Origin: Marsupella aquatica
Taxonomy: Eukaryota > Marchantiophyta
Assembly (NCBI GenBank): GCA_973895155.1
Contig: OZ316894.1
Span: 6,138,001-6,202,000, forward strand
Length of the DNA stretch: 64,000 nucleotides
Direction: 5' to 3'
Position 1 is the stretch's first letter; each line of letters begins with the position of its first letter. Under the pieces are notes generated by a model. That model saw only the letters and a list, made by a program, of their open reading frames with translations. It did not search any database and had not been told where the DNA came from. A program made the position numbers and the translations under genes. This document shows, piece by piece, positions 23,906 to 36,280 of the stretch.

Positions 23906-26900
23906 ATGTCCGACTCTACGACGCTCCTACCTGCGTCAGTGCTACGCAACTTGTCTGACAAGTTGTACGAAAAGCGCAAGAATGCAGCCCTGGAGGTAAT
24001 TCATCAAGCTTCTTGCAGACAGCAGTGTGGAATATTTTGGAAATAACTACAGTATCTAGGGCACGAACAGGCGGATCCACTCCGGACGTTGCATGCAACA
24101 GCCTAATGGAACCTAATCAGTTTTCGGAGGACATGAATGAAATACGGTCCTGAAACCAAGTCTGTTTGACACTGTTACAAATCGCAGTTTACCTGAAGTC
24201 TTTAAGGGTTGTGAGCTTCAAATTTAATCCCGCTTCAAATTTAATGCATCCCGCTGTCACCTGGATATAAAGACAATCACCCTTGTGAAGGGGACGGGCT
24301 TTACTCTTTATAATTTAGTGGCCATGTACTTTCTGTCATATGTCAAGGAGCTTCTTTCTTGGTGTAGAGACGAAGGGACATTGGATTTCGGGGTTTGTGA
24401 CTTACACAGGAAAAATTTCTTCATAATGCTTGGGGAAGATATTCTTAGTTTTTTTTCAGAAAGATGGAGTTGCAATTTGGTATCGTGAGTTGGATTTTTT
24501 GTTTGTATTTCAGAGATGTGATACCTCAATTATAAACGATATCTTTGGTTAGTTACCTGGGAGAAATTCCAAAGTCGCGTTAATTGGAGGTGCTGTTTTG
24601 GGATTATAAATAGTTTGAAGATTTTCGGGCATGGCTGATTGTAAAGGCTGAAAATGTGTCCCTTTTTTGTAAGTCCGATTGAGTGAAGTTTCCTTGTATT
24701 GTTATGAGCAGGAAGTTGGTTATGGTTGGTTGGATTAATATTTTAATTTTTAATTTGGCTAGTTGCGACAAATTCAATTTACATTCGTCACGACTGCGAT
24801 CTTAGTGTGCTGCCAGTCTCCTACAAATTATTAGCGTTGAAATAAAGGGCTCCTCATTTCAATGATTGCTCACTGTGGACATTTGCGTATTTCAATCCTG
24901 TCAAAATGTCTGTTAAGACGCTTTTTCAAGTTTTACCGTTTTTCTTAAATGAAGTTCCCTCGGTGAATGTGGCCTCCGTGATATGTCGCTGTTGGCGCAC
25001 AGGTAGAAGGGATTGTGAAATCCCTTACGACCGCTGGAGAGCATGATAGGATTGCCGGTGTGATCAACATTTTGATCCATGATTTCGCTCTTTCTCCACA
25101 AGCGAATCATCGGAAGGTAACACTCGTTTGGAGACTTTTGTAGCATGAGGTCTCAAAGTGTAGTGAAGGGAGTGTAGATTTGATTGCGATAGTGCAAAAC
25201 CAAGGTGAGTAGCCTGAGTCTTGGTATTGATTATTTGCACTTGTTTCCCTCAGGGCCTCAATCACAGTAATGACAGTCCCTTACGTCATGCGTTCAGAGC
25301 CTTGTTTGAAAACATTTACATACCATTTGGGACTGATACAGAGTATAAGATGGTATACAATTTTTTTCATAACTTCTCTTTGAAGACACTGTTTGTTACA
25401 TGCGCGTGATACGGCTATAGGAGATTTCCTGTCCCCCATTTTATGTACAAGCTTATGAGTAGTGAGACAAGCACTTGAGGGAGGACCAGTAGCTTGACTC
25501 ATTTCCGTTCGGTGCCTCTCTAATAGATTTGCCCTTTCTGTTGCCAGGGTGGGCTGATAGGTTTGGCGGCTGCTACTGTGGGTCTTGCCGCTGAAGCTGC
25601 ACAGCACCTGGATGTAGGCTACTCGACTTCGTGCTGTACCCCAGAGATCTTTGATTTTCGGAGAGCACTGTTAAGAGGCTGTTTGTGCAGTAGGAAGACG
25701 CCGCATGAGAATTTCAGTTCCGACCTATTGTTGATCTGAATTAACCTCTTAGTGTTCTATTTTGGCGACAGAAAATCGTTCCTCCTGTCCTGAAGTCGTT
25801 CACAGACCAAGACAGTCGTGTTCGGTATTATGCCTGTGAAGCTCTTTACAACATTGCAAAGGTACGATATCCTGGTTATTCTAGCTCGGCAGGTGTCAGA
25901 TATTTTTTTAAACAGGACTTTTCTTTTAATAAGCAGCTGATGATGGTAATTCCAGTGCAGGTCTCTAGAGGCGAGTTTATTGTCTTCTTCAATGCTATCT
26001 TCGATGCTCTATGCAAACTCTCAGCAGACTCTGATCCTAATGTACAAAGTGCGGCACATCTTCTCGATAGACTGGTCAAGGTAAGAGGTCAATTTATGCA
26101 GGGTGATGCAGACCTTGTGTGGTGAAGTTAAAAAAAACAGTTACTTGTCCTATAATAGAAATCAACGGTACAGCGCGCTCAGTTGCAAAAATAAAAAATT
26201 CTACTTTGGCATGATATCTCTTGAAAGTATTCAGGTACACTGTGCTAACTGTTCCCATTCTTTTTATTGGTTCTCTTACATGCAGGATATTGTCACTGAG
26301 AGTGACCAATTTAGGTGCAGTCAACTCGTGCTCTGCTTGGAAATTGGTTGTGTACATTTTGCAATGCTAGTTCGTTTCAGGGATTTCTGGCTACGTAGAG
26401 ACTTCGACTCATGAAACACCCCTCTGCAAAACTCACTGCATGTTCTTCTTTTGATCTTTCTTAATACCGTACGACTCTTCTTTACGCATGATATGTGATC
26501 CATTCCAATATACTCTGAGAGTGAATGTGGCTTTGACAGTATCGAGGAGTTCATACCACTGCTACGGGAGCGGATGAATGTTTTGAATCCATTTGTTCGC
26601 CAGTTCCTGGTTGGATGGATCACTGTACTGGACAGTGTTCCCGACATTGACATGCTTGGTTTTCTTCCAGATTTCCTGGATGGTATGTGTTGCGATGTTT
26701 TTGTGCAATGAACTGTGAGTCTTGTTTTGTGGTCTGCACAGATTTTACAACATAGCAGTGTATCCTTTTGAAGGACTATCTGTACAGTAATTTTTGTGGG
26801 GTCACTATCGTTCGTAAATGACGATGATTGCATTGGGGCTGTCAGGTCTTTTTAACATGTTGAGTGATCCAAGCCATGAAATTCGTCAGCAGGCAGATTC

Positions 26901-29900
26901 AGCACTCCGTGAGTTTCTTTTAGAGATCAAGAATGCGCCTGTAAGGTGCCTCAACCTGATACAATCACTACTTGTCTTCTTGAGAGTCTGCAATTGCGTT
27001 AAATGTTTTATTAAATAGTTTCTAATGCGAACATATGGTCTGAAGAAGATCGTGCTGATCTACGTCTGGGGTCTTAGTAGAATATGTCCTGGATGAAATT
27101 TTCCCTTAGGTATTCCATAGGGTCTGGGTGATCTCATAGTGCAGTATGTGCCGGTCTTGGTTGTTGATCTGAAAAATCTATAGTTGATAGTTTTCTTGAC
27201 TATGGATCTTTCGTCGGAGCAGTCTGTTGATTATGGGAGAATGGCGGAAATTTTGGTACAAAGGGCTGGATCTGCAGACGAATTTACCCGTCTAACTTCA
27301 ATCACCTGGGTCAGTCCATGTCTCAACTCTCCCATGTGGACTTGTTTTAAAGCATTACAGATGTAAATTTAGTTGGCCTTGTGTTGTGCGTAACATGTAA
27401 TGACATTGGGCAAACATTTTATAATACATAGTCCAATATCTTTTCTGTCTAAAGAGCAAAGAATGCTACTATTTGGACGCGTTGAAATCCATGAAGTGCA
27501 AAATCACAACTGGAGGACATATCGGCATGATGTCATAAAATTGAATACTGCCAGGGTCTCTAGTTTGCTGCCTAATATTATATTTGGAAGGTAAGGTAGT
27601 TTGACGTGCCAGGAAATTTCCTTCATGTATTGCCATCTTCCCTTATGAGAGTCTTAGTACCACTCTTGATGCTATTCAAGACCTGAGCCGAAGACTATTC
27701 TGTTTATTGCCATCAACCAAAGTCAAACTGGTGTCCTCAGGGAAAAATCGTAGTTACCACAATTGGTTGAAGCTCTGACTTTTTCCTTATATTCAAGTTT
27801 CGTGAATGAACTTATAATTCAGAAAAACAATGGCTGAAATATCGGTTGAAATGCTGACGACCAGTCCACTCTACAGGTCAATGAGTTTGTAAAGCTCGGC
27901 CGGGAACAACTTGTCCCGTATTATTCTGCAATTCTTGGAGCAATTCTTCCATGTATTTCAGACAAGGCGGAGGAGATCAGAGTGGTATTTCCTCTATTCC
28001 TGGAATCGATTTGAATGCAAAATGTAGGACTAACCTTACTGGCCAATGATTAGGTCGCCTGGATCATTGCAAATAGTAGCAATGGAAACGCATGATCAAC
28101 ATTGTACTTGTTGATGGATCAGGTTGCAAGAGAAACCAATGAGGAGCTGCGGGTCACCAAAGCAGACCCAGCGGAAGGCTTTGAGATAGAAAGAGTACTG
28201 GAAGTTGCTAGAAGGTTTTCGCTTGCCTTCAAGTGTTTTCCAGATTTCTTCTTCGCTTTTGAGTTGTCTTGCACGTAAATCCATTGTTTGCGACGCTGTC
28301 AGTTAGATACTTATGGAATCCTGTTTGTCGTATTGTAAAAGTGCTTCTTGGTTCAGAATATTACATGAACAACCGTACATTTGTAACAAGAATTTTTTCG
28401 CATGATTTTATCTGGTGAAGCCAACCCTAGTGGTAAGGGGCTTTGCGGCCGTTCTATTTGCTAGACATATGAAGGGAATTATTTTGGCTGTGTGTATCGC
28501 TTGTTACGGAGGATCTGTATGCTCTTATTTTGGGTGTTTTCTCTTTTTGCATTGTTGTCTCACTTAGGAATATTCTCCTAATGGAGTTGAGGGCTATGGT
28601 TTTTTAATGGACAGCGGCTCAAGATTGGACTCTGCTCTCTGTAGGAGACCATAATCTCATTTATTATGGCCTGCATCGACAGAGCAGACAATCACCCCAG
28701 CTTGTCTGTCTTGAAGATTGGGATCATAAATATTGGGACATTGTAAATGCCCCTTTGGAATGCTGAATTCATGATGGGTTGTGCAGGGAGCTTGAAAGTG
28801 AGTTCGAATCAACACGTCTTGAAGCGTTACGATGGATTCAATTGTTATTGGAGGCACACAGAACGGAGGTGGGGTTTCATTATTCCTTTTGGAACATCCT
28901 GCACTTACTTCTCATAGATCCTTATTTGACAGAATTGTTGAGATAGCTGGATTTATTTAGTCTACCCATAGGAGATGGTTTAACATCTTGAGCTTAACCT
29001 ATTATGACCATATCAATGCTCCAAAATATTGCTTGCAGGTTCTATCATTTCTTGATCAAATATTCCCTGCTCTCCTCCAGGCTCTCTCCGATGACTCTGA
29101 CGAGGTATGGATCTTCCATGTTTAGGTAGAATCTTCATAATGGAAGAGTGGTCATAATTTGTCATCCGAGTGTGAGAAGAATATGATGGATGTTGAAAAA
29201 TTCCTATGATCTCCTCCTGCAGGCATAGGAATTTCTGCATTCTAGAGAATTTTCCTAGCCAGCCTTCTTGTATTCGAACGAATTGTTATGATCGTTGGTA
29301 CCCCAATTACAAGTTTGTAACTTTCAAAAGAAAAAATTTCTAACTTTCAATTGAGATGGACAATTGTGTTGATGGCATTTTGGTCTTCGTTTTGATAGGT
29401 CGTTCTCCTCGTTTTGGACATCCAAGCCTACATAGCGAGAGATCCTCAGCATTTTCGGTATCTGATGGTTTTCATAGTGAAGCAATTCAGAGAATCTCAT
29501 TCGCTTCTTGAAAGGTTGGTATTTTGTGTGGATTTCACGTAGACTTCTTGAGTACATAAAACCTGTTGGCGCTCACGCTGGTAGTATTGTTCATCCCTGT
29601 ATCAATGGGGAGCGTTGCACTTAATTTAATACTCGACAAGATGTTAATTCCGTGACTTCTGCGTATGAACTTACTAATATTTGTCGGTTACTTTTAAGAT
29701 TTCGGCGTATAGTAGGTTCCCCTTGATAGTAGGTAGCATCCATCACTAATTGTTTTTGTGTGGAATGGCATACTTCTGCCCCTATTTCTGCAAACTCAAG
29801 AGTTCTCAGTAAAATTTGAACATTTCACTTTATATAGTGTCCGAAAGCCAGACTCGGTGATAGGTATTTTGTGGATATAAGAAGTCCGGTGGGGATTCTG

Positions 29901-31863
29901 CTGTTTAATTGCAGGAGGGGGACCCTAGCTGTGCGGCGGCTGTGTACCCTGCTAGATGCGGAAAGGGTGTACAGAGAGCTGGCCTCAATTTTGGAAGCAG
30001 AGGCAGATCTAGATTTTGCGACGATTATGGTTCAGGTTGGCATTTGTAACAAAGTTCAGATTGAGCATTCTCGAAAGGACGATTTTTATTTGTGGAATTT
30101 TAAAAATAAAAACAAGTTAGGGGTTCTATGGACCCCTCAATGGCCTTTCATTCACTCTGTTGAGATTCTGGTTGACAGGTGTAGTAACAGATCATTTTAT
30201 GTGGCTGTGTAGGCACTGAACTTGATCCTCCTTACGGCATCAGAGCTGGCAGAACTACGTGCTCTCTTAAAGCAGTCTTTGTCCACGTCCACAGGAAGGG
30301 ACTTGTTTGTTTCCCTCTACTCATCCTGGTGCCATTCGCCAGTGGCAACTGTCAGCCTCTGCTTACTTGCCCAAGTAAGTCCGTTTGAAGCCTTTCCAAT
30401 TTTCTGGCTACTGGTTAGCATCTCGAGAAGTAAATCCAAGCAAGAAAAAAACCAGTCGCCTCGTTTTTTAGTGTGAAACCTATCTTGACTTGGATAAGTA
30501 TGTGACAGGTTATAACGCATGCAATTGCAGAGTAAATAGGAAGTGTCTAGACAAGTGCTACGATATTAATGACATAACCACATATGTGGCAGGCTTACGG
30601 ACATGCAAGCTCAGTAATACAATCGCTTGGGGAATCGGATATAAATGTCAATCTTCTTGTTCAAGTGGATAAGTTAGTGCGACTTTTGGAGACTCCTGTT
30701 TTTGCCTACTTGAGGCTCCAGGTAATGCGTGCCTTCTGAGTAACGGGAATTGCAAGTAAGATTAAGTGCTAGATGATAGCGTTTTTCGTGGTGGCTTCAG
30801 TGTTCGTTCATGCTCATTACTCTCACTCTACCCTGCTAAATCTAATTGAAATCGCTTGATTGAACACTGTAGCTCCTTGAAGCTGGACGTCAGTCTGCCT
30901 TGCTTAAAACATTATATGGGCTTCTGATGTTACTCCCTCAGGTAAAGCAACAATGGCCAATTAAGACCTTGACCCTTTCAATCCTAAAATCTTTGTTGTC
31001 TTAGTCTCGATGTGTTAGGATTGATGTGTTAGGATTTGGGGCCCTTGTAGTCACTCGTTTAGGCAGTGGCTCTACTGTTATTTGCGTGTGTGTTTGCGCT
31101 CCTTGCGTTTGAATCAAGGTTAATGGATCAAGAGGTTTCATTGATAGTTGTGCCAGTAATTGCATGTTTATTGCATTTTACATACCACCGTGGGCACAAT
31201 CACTTATCTAGCACCGTATTCTGTCTCGAATGCAGCAAAGTTCTGCTTTCAAGATATTACGGACCAGATTGAAGACGATCCCCGCACAGACATTCATGAA
31301 TGTACAACCCCCTCCTGCTTCCTCCGGCAGCGAGTTCCCAAGTCTAAGCGCAATTAGACGAACTGCTTCTGGTGGTCCATATGCCCAAATTCTTTCAAAT
31401 ATTGCTCCCTTACCTATCGTGTCTCAAACCCTGAGTGAAGATGGGGCTCTTAGTTCTGACTCGAGCAATGGAGCTAGCGGGATAAATTTCACGACACAAC
31501 TTCAACAGTTTGAGCACATGCAGCATCAACATCGTATTCACCGGATGGCTCAATCACAGACAAAGAAACTGTCTCGCAAGCCGCCACTTGTACCAGTCCA
31601 GGTTGGTTTGTTTTTTGAGCAGCAGTAGCTCGTGCCCCACGGGATCAGTTGACGACAAAGCTGCAACTTCTTTGACCTTCTCGCACATTGCTGGAATATA
31701 TCTATCCCATACTGATTGGGATGATTGTTTGGTGCAGAATGGTGCCTCATCCGTAAAAGGCGATGAAACGGTGGACCAGAGGCGTCCTAAAGGTATTTCA
31801 CCTGTAGATGGAATGTCGCGCGCTCTTTCGAGCCCAAACTTTCCGAAGACTTGGCATCCGTGA
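23906..31863 (+). CDS. VAC14: VAC14, scaffold of the PIKfyve/FAB1 complex
   Basis: VAC14 is a HEAT-repeat scaffold that holds the PI3P 5-kinase FAB1 and the phosphatase SAC/FIG4 on endosome and vacuole membranes, controlling PI(3,5)P2 (family knowledge). Twenty exons join in frame to about 756 aa: 23906-23995, 25003-25116, 25548-25613, 25772-25861, 25961-26080, 26286-26314, 26540-26682, 26846-26940, 27223-27309, 27877-27984, 28123-28214, 28787-28868, 29039-29104, 29399-29514, 29915-30035, 30213-30374, 30593-30721, 30873-30941, 31236-31601 and 31738-31863. Hallmarks are [18 protein letters not shown] at the N-terminus, [94 protein letters not shown] and [19 protein letters not shown]. The FIG4-binding C-terminal part ends [19 protein letters not shown] and ILRTRLKTI. 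The Ser/Pro-rich tail (last two exons) is weakly conserved and the last donor is a choice. No disruption seen. Confidence 0.96.
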
Positions 31864-34781
31864 GAAATTATATCTTTTCCATATCTTGCTAAGCTGACGA
31901 GGATGGGGTATGTGTTGATCACTATCAGTGAGTGCCACATCCTTTGAAGGTATGCATCCCATTTTCATGTTTTGAGACTCGTAGAGATTGCAAGCACCCT
32001 TTTTTGTGTAATATTAAGCACCTCGGACAAACTGTCGTCCGGGTGAAGTTGGTGGGTGAACACTGAAAAGTCAAAGACGCCCGGGGGATCTCTAGAGATA
32101 TTTTATACCTCTTGTGCCATTCAGTGGAGCCAAAAGTTCTGGATAGGCCTGGAACTATTTACTTTGGCGAGTCCTCGTGGTTGAAGTTTTGGTCGACCAC
32201 GTTGTTCATATTGCAAATTTGGTATTTTGATAGTAGCCACAATTCGCTCTAATCGGGAGCGCTCATTGGATACACATGTAAAGAAGATTAATTTTTTATG
32301 TCACCTATTTTGGAGATGCAGTTAGTAGCCCCCATATGAGGAGAACAGCCTGGCAGATGCTGGTGACTAGAACGAGTGGTTTGTCGATGTCAATTGGGCT
32401 CCTTGTTGGAGCTGATAAAGAAAATGTCAAAAGAATAGCTGAGGCTAGTCTCATCATATGATATCTACTTTTTTAATAGAAGGGGTCTATTCAGCTTCAT
32501 AATCCCAATTGTTTCTGTGTTGACATCTTTCCATATTTGTCTCGATATGTGTTCGCTATCATGTCAACAAATTTTTCAGAAAGGTTCATCCAAGTGTACC
32601 TTCAAGCAGTGTGGGTTTGTCGTCATCCAATCTGATTCTTTCAAACTTTGAACGCTGTTCTGATGAAAGTAAGATTCATTTTGATGGTGATGAGTCGTAT
32701 TTTCTCCCTCTTCTTAAAAATATTTTCAAGATGAGCTATGAAGGACTGTGCATAGTATAACTTGTAAGACTTAGTACAGGCGTACTTTTCTGACTGCATC
32801 TTGCTTGTCTTGCACGTCTTGTAAATCAAGTGAATCATTTACTTCTATTGATGCACGGCTTATAACAACAGCTGAAACTTATGTGGCTTACCAATGCAGT
32901 TGGGAATACATTGGTTGGAGCCTCCTGTGGGATATTGTCGATTTTTTTCTATCCCTGGCTACCTAGCTTTACAAGGTTTTGATGAGCGTTTCCACCAGGG
33001 GCCTGTGGTGAATAAGTGAGGTCCTCCTTTATCTATCTAGCTGGGAGAGACGAGGTTCAGTGTCCATGGTTGTATCTCCTCATGGTCACTTAGTCGTTTG
33101 ATCCCTTTCATCTCTTACTGCAATTAGTCACCCTCTGAGCGTTTGGTAGAAAGTAATGCGACTGAGTTGCTTTTCTGAACTATGGTCAGGTTTAGACTAG
33201 ATGGACGTTTCCTGCAACCAGAACTCTGGATTTCAGTTAAGGTGAGAGCTAATAAAAAATATCAGTGTCTCACATTTCAGGATGTATGGATCCCCTTACA
33301 ATGCATAGTAGGCCACTAAGCATGTTTTGGCAAGAACATGAATGGCCAACTTAAACCTGGAGAGACCATCCTTAAATGTTACTTTTCACTTGGTACAATT
33401 TCTTTGTACCTACATCTCCAATATTTAGTGTCACGCTGTTTGGTGCATCCACTCTGAAGACCAAGTTCCCAAGTGATAGAGGGAATCAATAACTAGGAAC
33501 CAAGAAATGCTACTCCCAATCCTCATGTCACGGAGAAGATCCTCAAGGCCAACAACACCATATGAGTTCAATACACCAACTTCCCAGTTCAGAAATGGAA
33601 CCAATAATTTAAAATAAAAAAAACAATGAAAGCTGACCCGTAAATCTCATGCCAGGATAAAGACCCTTTCCCTGAACAGCTAGAAACTCACTCGCTCCAG
33701 TAAGTACATTTTCTGGGTCAAACTAACCAGAAAAGACATCTATGTTTTTCATGAACTTTTCTCTAACAATGTCCTGTATGAACATATGAGAGCTTAATAG
33801 TAATTAATGGATTCCTACAAAACAAAACTTAATTAAGCATGTTCCAGGCTGAACATATCACACAAGGTATTGTACACTATTATCCTTTTCTGATGTTGCT
33901 ATATGGTGAACTCACATTTTAGTATTTTCAGTTCTTCAAACTTGTTGTTGTGTATTTTTATTTCAATGCACCTTAATCAGGTGTATCATTGAACTTAGTT
34001 GTCATCATAGTGTTGTTTTCTATTTATGATTGTGATTGACTATTTAATTGTCATTACCTAAGCCAAGTGAAAATCAGTACCTTGCATGAAATGTTCAAAT
34101 CTGTTTTTCTTTTTTGTTAAGAAATGGGGAGGCTGTATAGCAGACCGGAGGGAAAAACCACCCAAGCCAGAGTAAAACACATATAGCCAGGAAACCACCA
34201 GGCAACCCAGATCAATCAGGCCAGCACGACAAATGGCGCCACTGCCCCTAACAAACTGCATGAGACCGCTTGGAAAGTCTAGGGTCTAAGTATGGTATCT
34301 GATGTAAGTCATTCTATTCTGTCTCCAAATGTTCTCAGGAGTACTAAGGATGTTGGTTGTACTCTTAAAATATTTGTCATGATTACACTCGCGGTGTATG
34401 CCCACCCACTAACAGGATCTAGTGTTGCTATTCTTGCCTCTTGTAAAGTCATCGATGGGGAAGTACTTGGTATAATAGTTATCAAACATGCTATATTTCT
34501 ACTCTTGTATTTTATTCCACTCAATCTTAACAATTACTATACCATAACCAAAAAGAAATTAGATGACCTACATATCACTACATGACAGAAAAGGAAACAT
34601 GTTCCACTCGTGTAGTTCATCACACTCAATCTTAGCAAATACTTTTCAGTAGCCAAAAAGAAATTAGATCACTCTTATCTTTCTTTTTGTATATTTCTTT
34701 AAGAAACAGCGTACACTCTTATGGATTCCATAAATGCAAATTCCAAGTTTTGCACTTATGGCATGGTGCAAACCGAACGCT
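31864..34781. other. VAC14 3' flank and intergenic DNA
   Basis: The first few hundred bases are presumably VAC14 3' untranslated region. Beyond that I see only short open stretches with no family likeness on either strand. No clear repeat boundary was found. Confidence 0.5.
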
Positions 34782-35137
34782 TCTTCCAAGAATGTGCACT
34801 TAGAGAGAGCCTACTGTCCTCACCGTGTACAGTAAACAGCACAGTTCAGTAGTGAACTGCGTCGACTTTGCACAGTTCAGTTCAGTACTGAACTGCGTCA
34901 ACTTTGCACAGTTCAGTTTAGTACTGAACTGTGTCGACTTTGCACAGTTCAGTTCAGTACTTCCAAGAATGTGCACTTAGAGAGAGCCTACTGTCCGTGT
35001 ACAGTAAACAGTTAGTTCAGTATTGAACTGCGTAAACTTTTCACAGTTCAGTTCAGTACTGCGTCGACTTTGCACAGTTCAGTTCAGTACTGAACTGCGT
35101 CGACTGTGCATAGTTCAGGTCAGTACTGAACTGCGTC
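34782..35137. repeat. Palindrome-containing tandem array upstream of SCAR
   Basis: About seven iterations of a 35-bp motif combining CAGTTCAGTACTGAACTG (a perfect 18-bp palindrome in the best copies) with CGTCGACTTTGCA. A larger duplication is overlaid: CTTCCAAGAATGTGCACTTA and the following AGAGAGCCTACTGTCC with GTGTACAGTAAACAG occur at 34783 and again at about 34960. The array ends about 1.1 kb before the SCAR start codon. Confidence 0.85.
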
Positions 35138-36280
35138 GATCTTTTCGTTGCTCAGCCCTTCGGAAAGTGACAATTCGTTCTCGTCGATTTCGTCTTCCAT
35201 GCTCCAGAGTCGACAGTCGTTCATTGATTGATTGATTGTGGCGTTGGAGTTCGGTGTTTTGTTGAGGAAAACACTCGGCCATTTGATTCTGGCGTTTTTG
35301 GGGAAATCGATGTGTTTCTCTTGACAGGAAGAGGCGACCATTTCGATTGTGGCTTTGGGAAGTGAATGTTTTTCTTGACTTCAAAGGTTCGATTGATTGA
35401 TTCTGGCGTTGGGAATGTTTTCTTGACGGCGAGATCTGACCCCACCCACTCGCACACCCACTGGCCCACCAAACGCACGGGCAAAGGCATGATCGCGCTG
35501 AGCTGAGCTGACGGAGGCGGGGGCCGAAATTTGGAAATTATCGTGGGGAGATGACTGTTTTGAACACTGTACTGTAACGGCGATGGGAAGCAGGGGAGAG
35601 TTGGGAAGACGACGATTAGAGTGTTCTCTCACGGCTGCAGATGTGGTGCAGTAGTCTACTGAAATGCTGCAAGCAAGCTTTCTTCTGAAAGGCGCTGCTG
35701 CATTCTGAGAAAACTGTCCTAAGCCGCGATGAGGAACGAGGAAGGGTTGTGAAGCCGATTAGATAGGCCGCTTTTGGCTGCAGGAGTGGTGTATTACTGT
35801 GTACTGAAAATGCCTCTTCAGGGAAGCTTTTTTCTAAGAGGCGCTGCTGTATTGTGAGAAACTGTCTTGAATGGCGATGAGAAACAAGGAAGGGGTTATC
35901 GAGACGATTAGCGAGGTCGCTTTAGTGGTGTACTACTGTTACTGAAATGCTGCAGCAAATTAGCTCTCTGAAGGCTGTGCATTGCGAGAAACTCGTGTCC
36001 AACCACACGGCTACTACAGAGCCGGAGAGGAGAAACGAACAAAGCCGAGAGTGAGGGAAGGAGGGAGGGAGCGAGCGAGAGGAGAATGTATACAGAGCAG
36101 GCCTATTGTAGCATTAGATCTTGTGATGCACGGACGCTGCTCTGCTGCTTGGAGCTGAATGAAATTGGAATTGGATCGATTGATGTGTTAGCGTAACCAC
36201 TTTTCGGGGATATTGGGAGGGACGAGGCTATCGAGGTCGTAATAGTCCTGTCATAAGTGTAGTACTTAAGAGTAGCAGTA
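35138..36280 (+). promoter_or_regulatory. Probable SCAR promoter and leader
   Basis: Non-coding by inspection. About 35650-35990 contains two or three diverged copies of a roughly 125-bp segment (GGCGCTGCTG(C/T)ATT with GAGAAACTG and TACTGAAATGC). A purine-rich GAGGGAGGGAGCGAGCGAGAG stretch lies at about 36060, like the leader upstream of VAC14. Transcription start not determinable. Confidence 0.35.

Noticed and set aside
26321-26833. 170-codon minus-strand frame inside VAC14
   Set aside because: It overlaps VAC14 exons 6 and 7 in antisense, has no family likeness, and is explained as a shadow of the coding strand.
35023-35235. Plus-strand frame with repeated VQFSTELRRLC peptides
   Set aside because: The repetition is simply the palindromic DNA array translated; no start context or splice partner.
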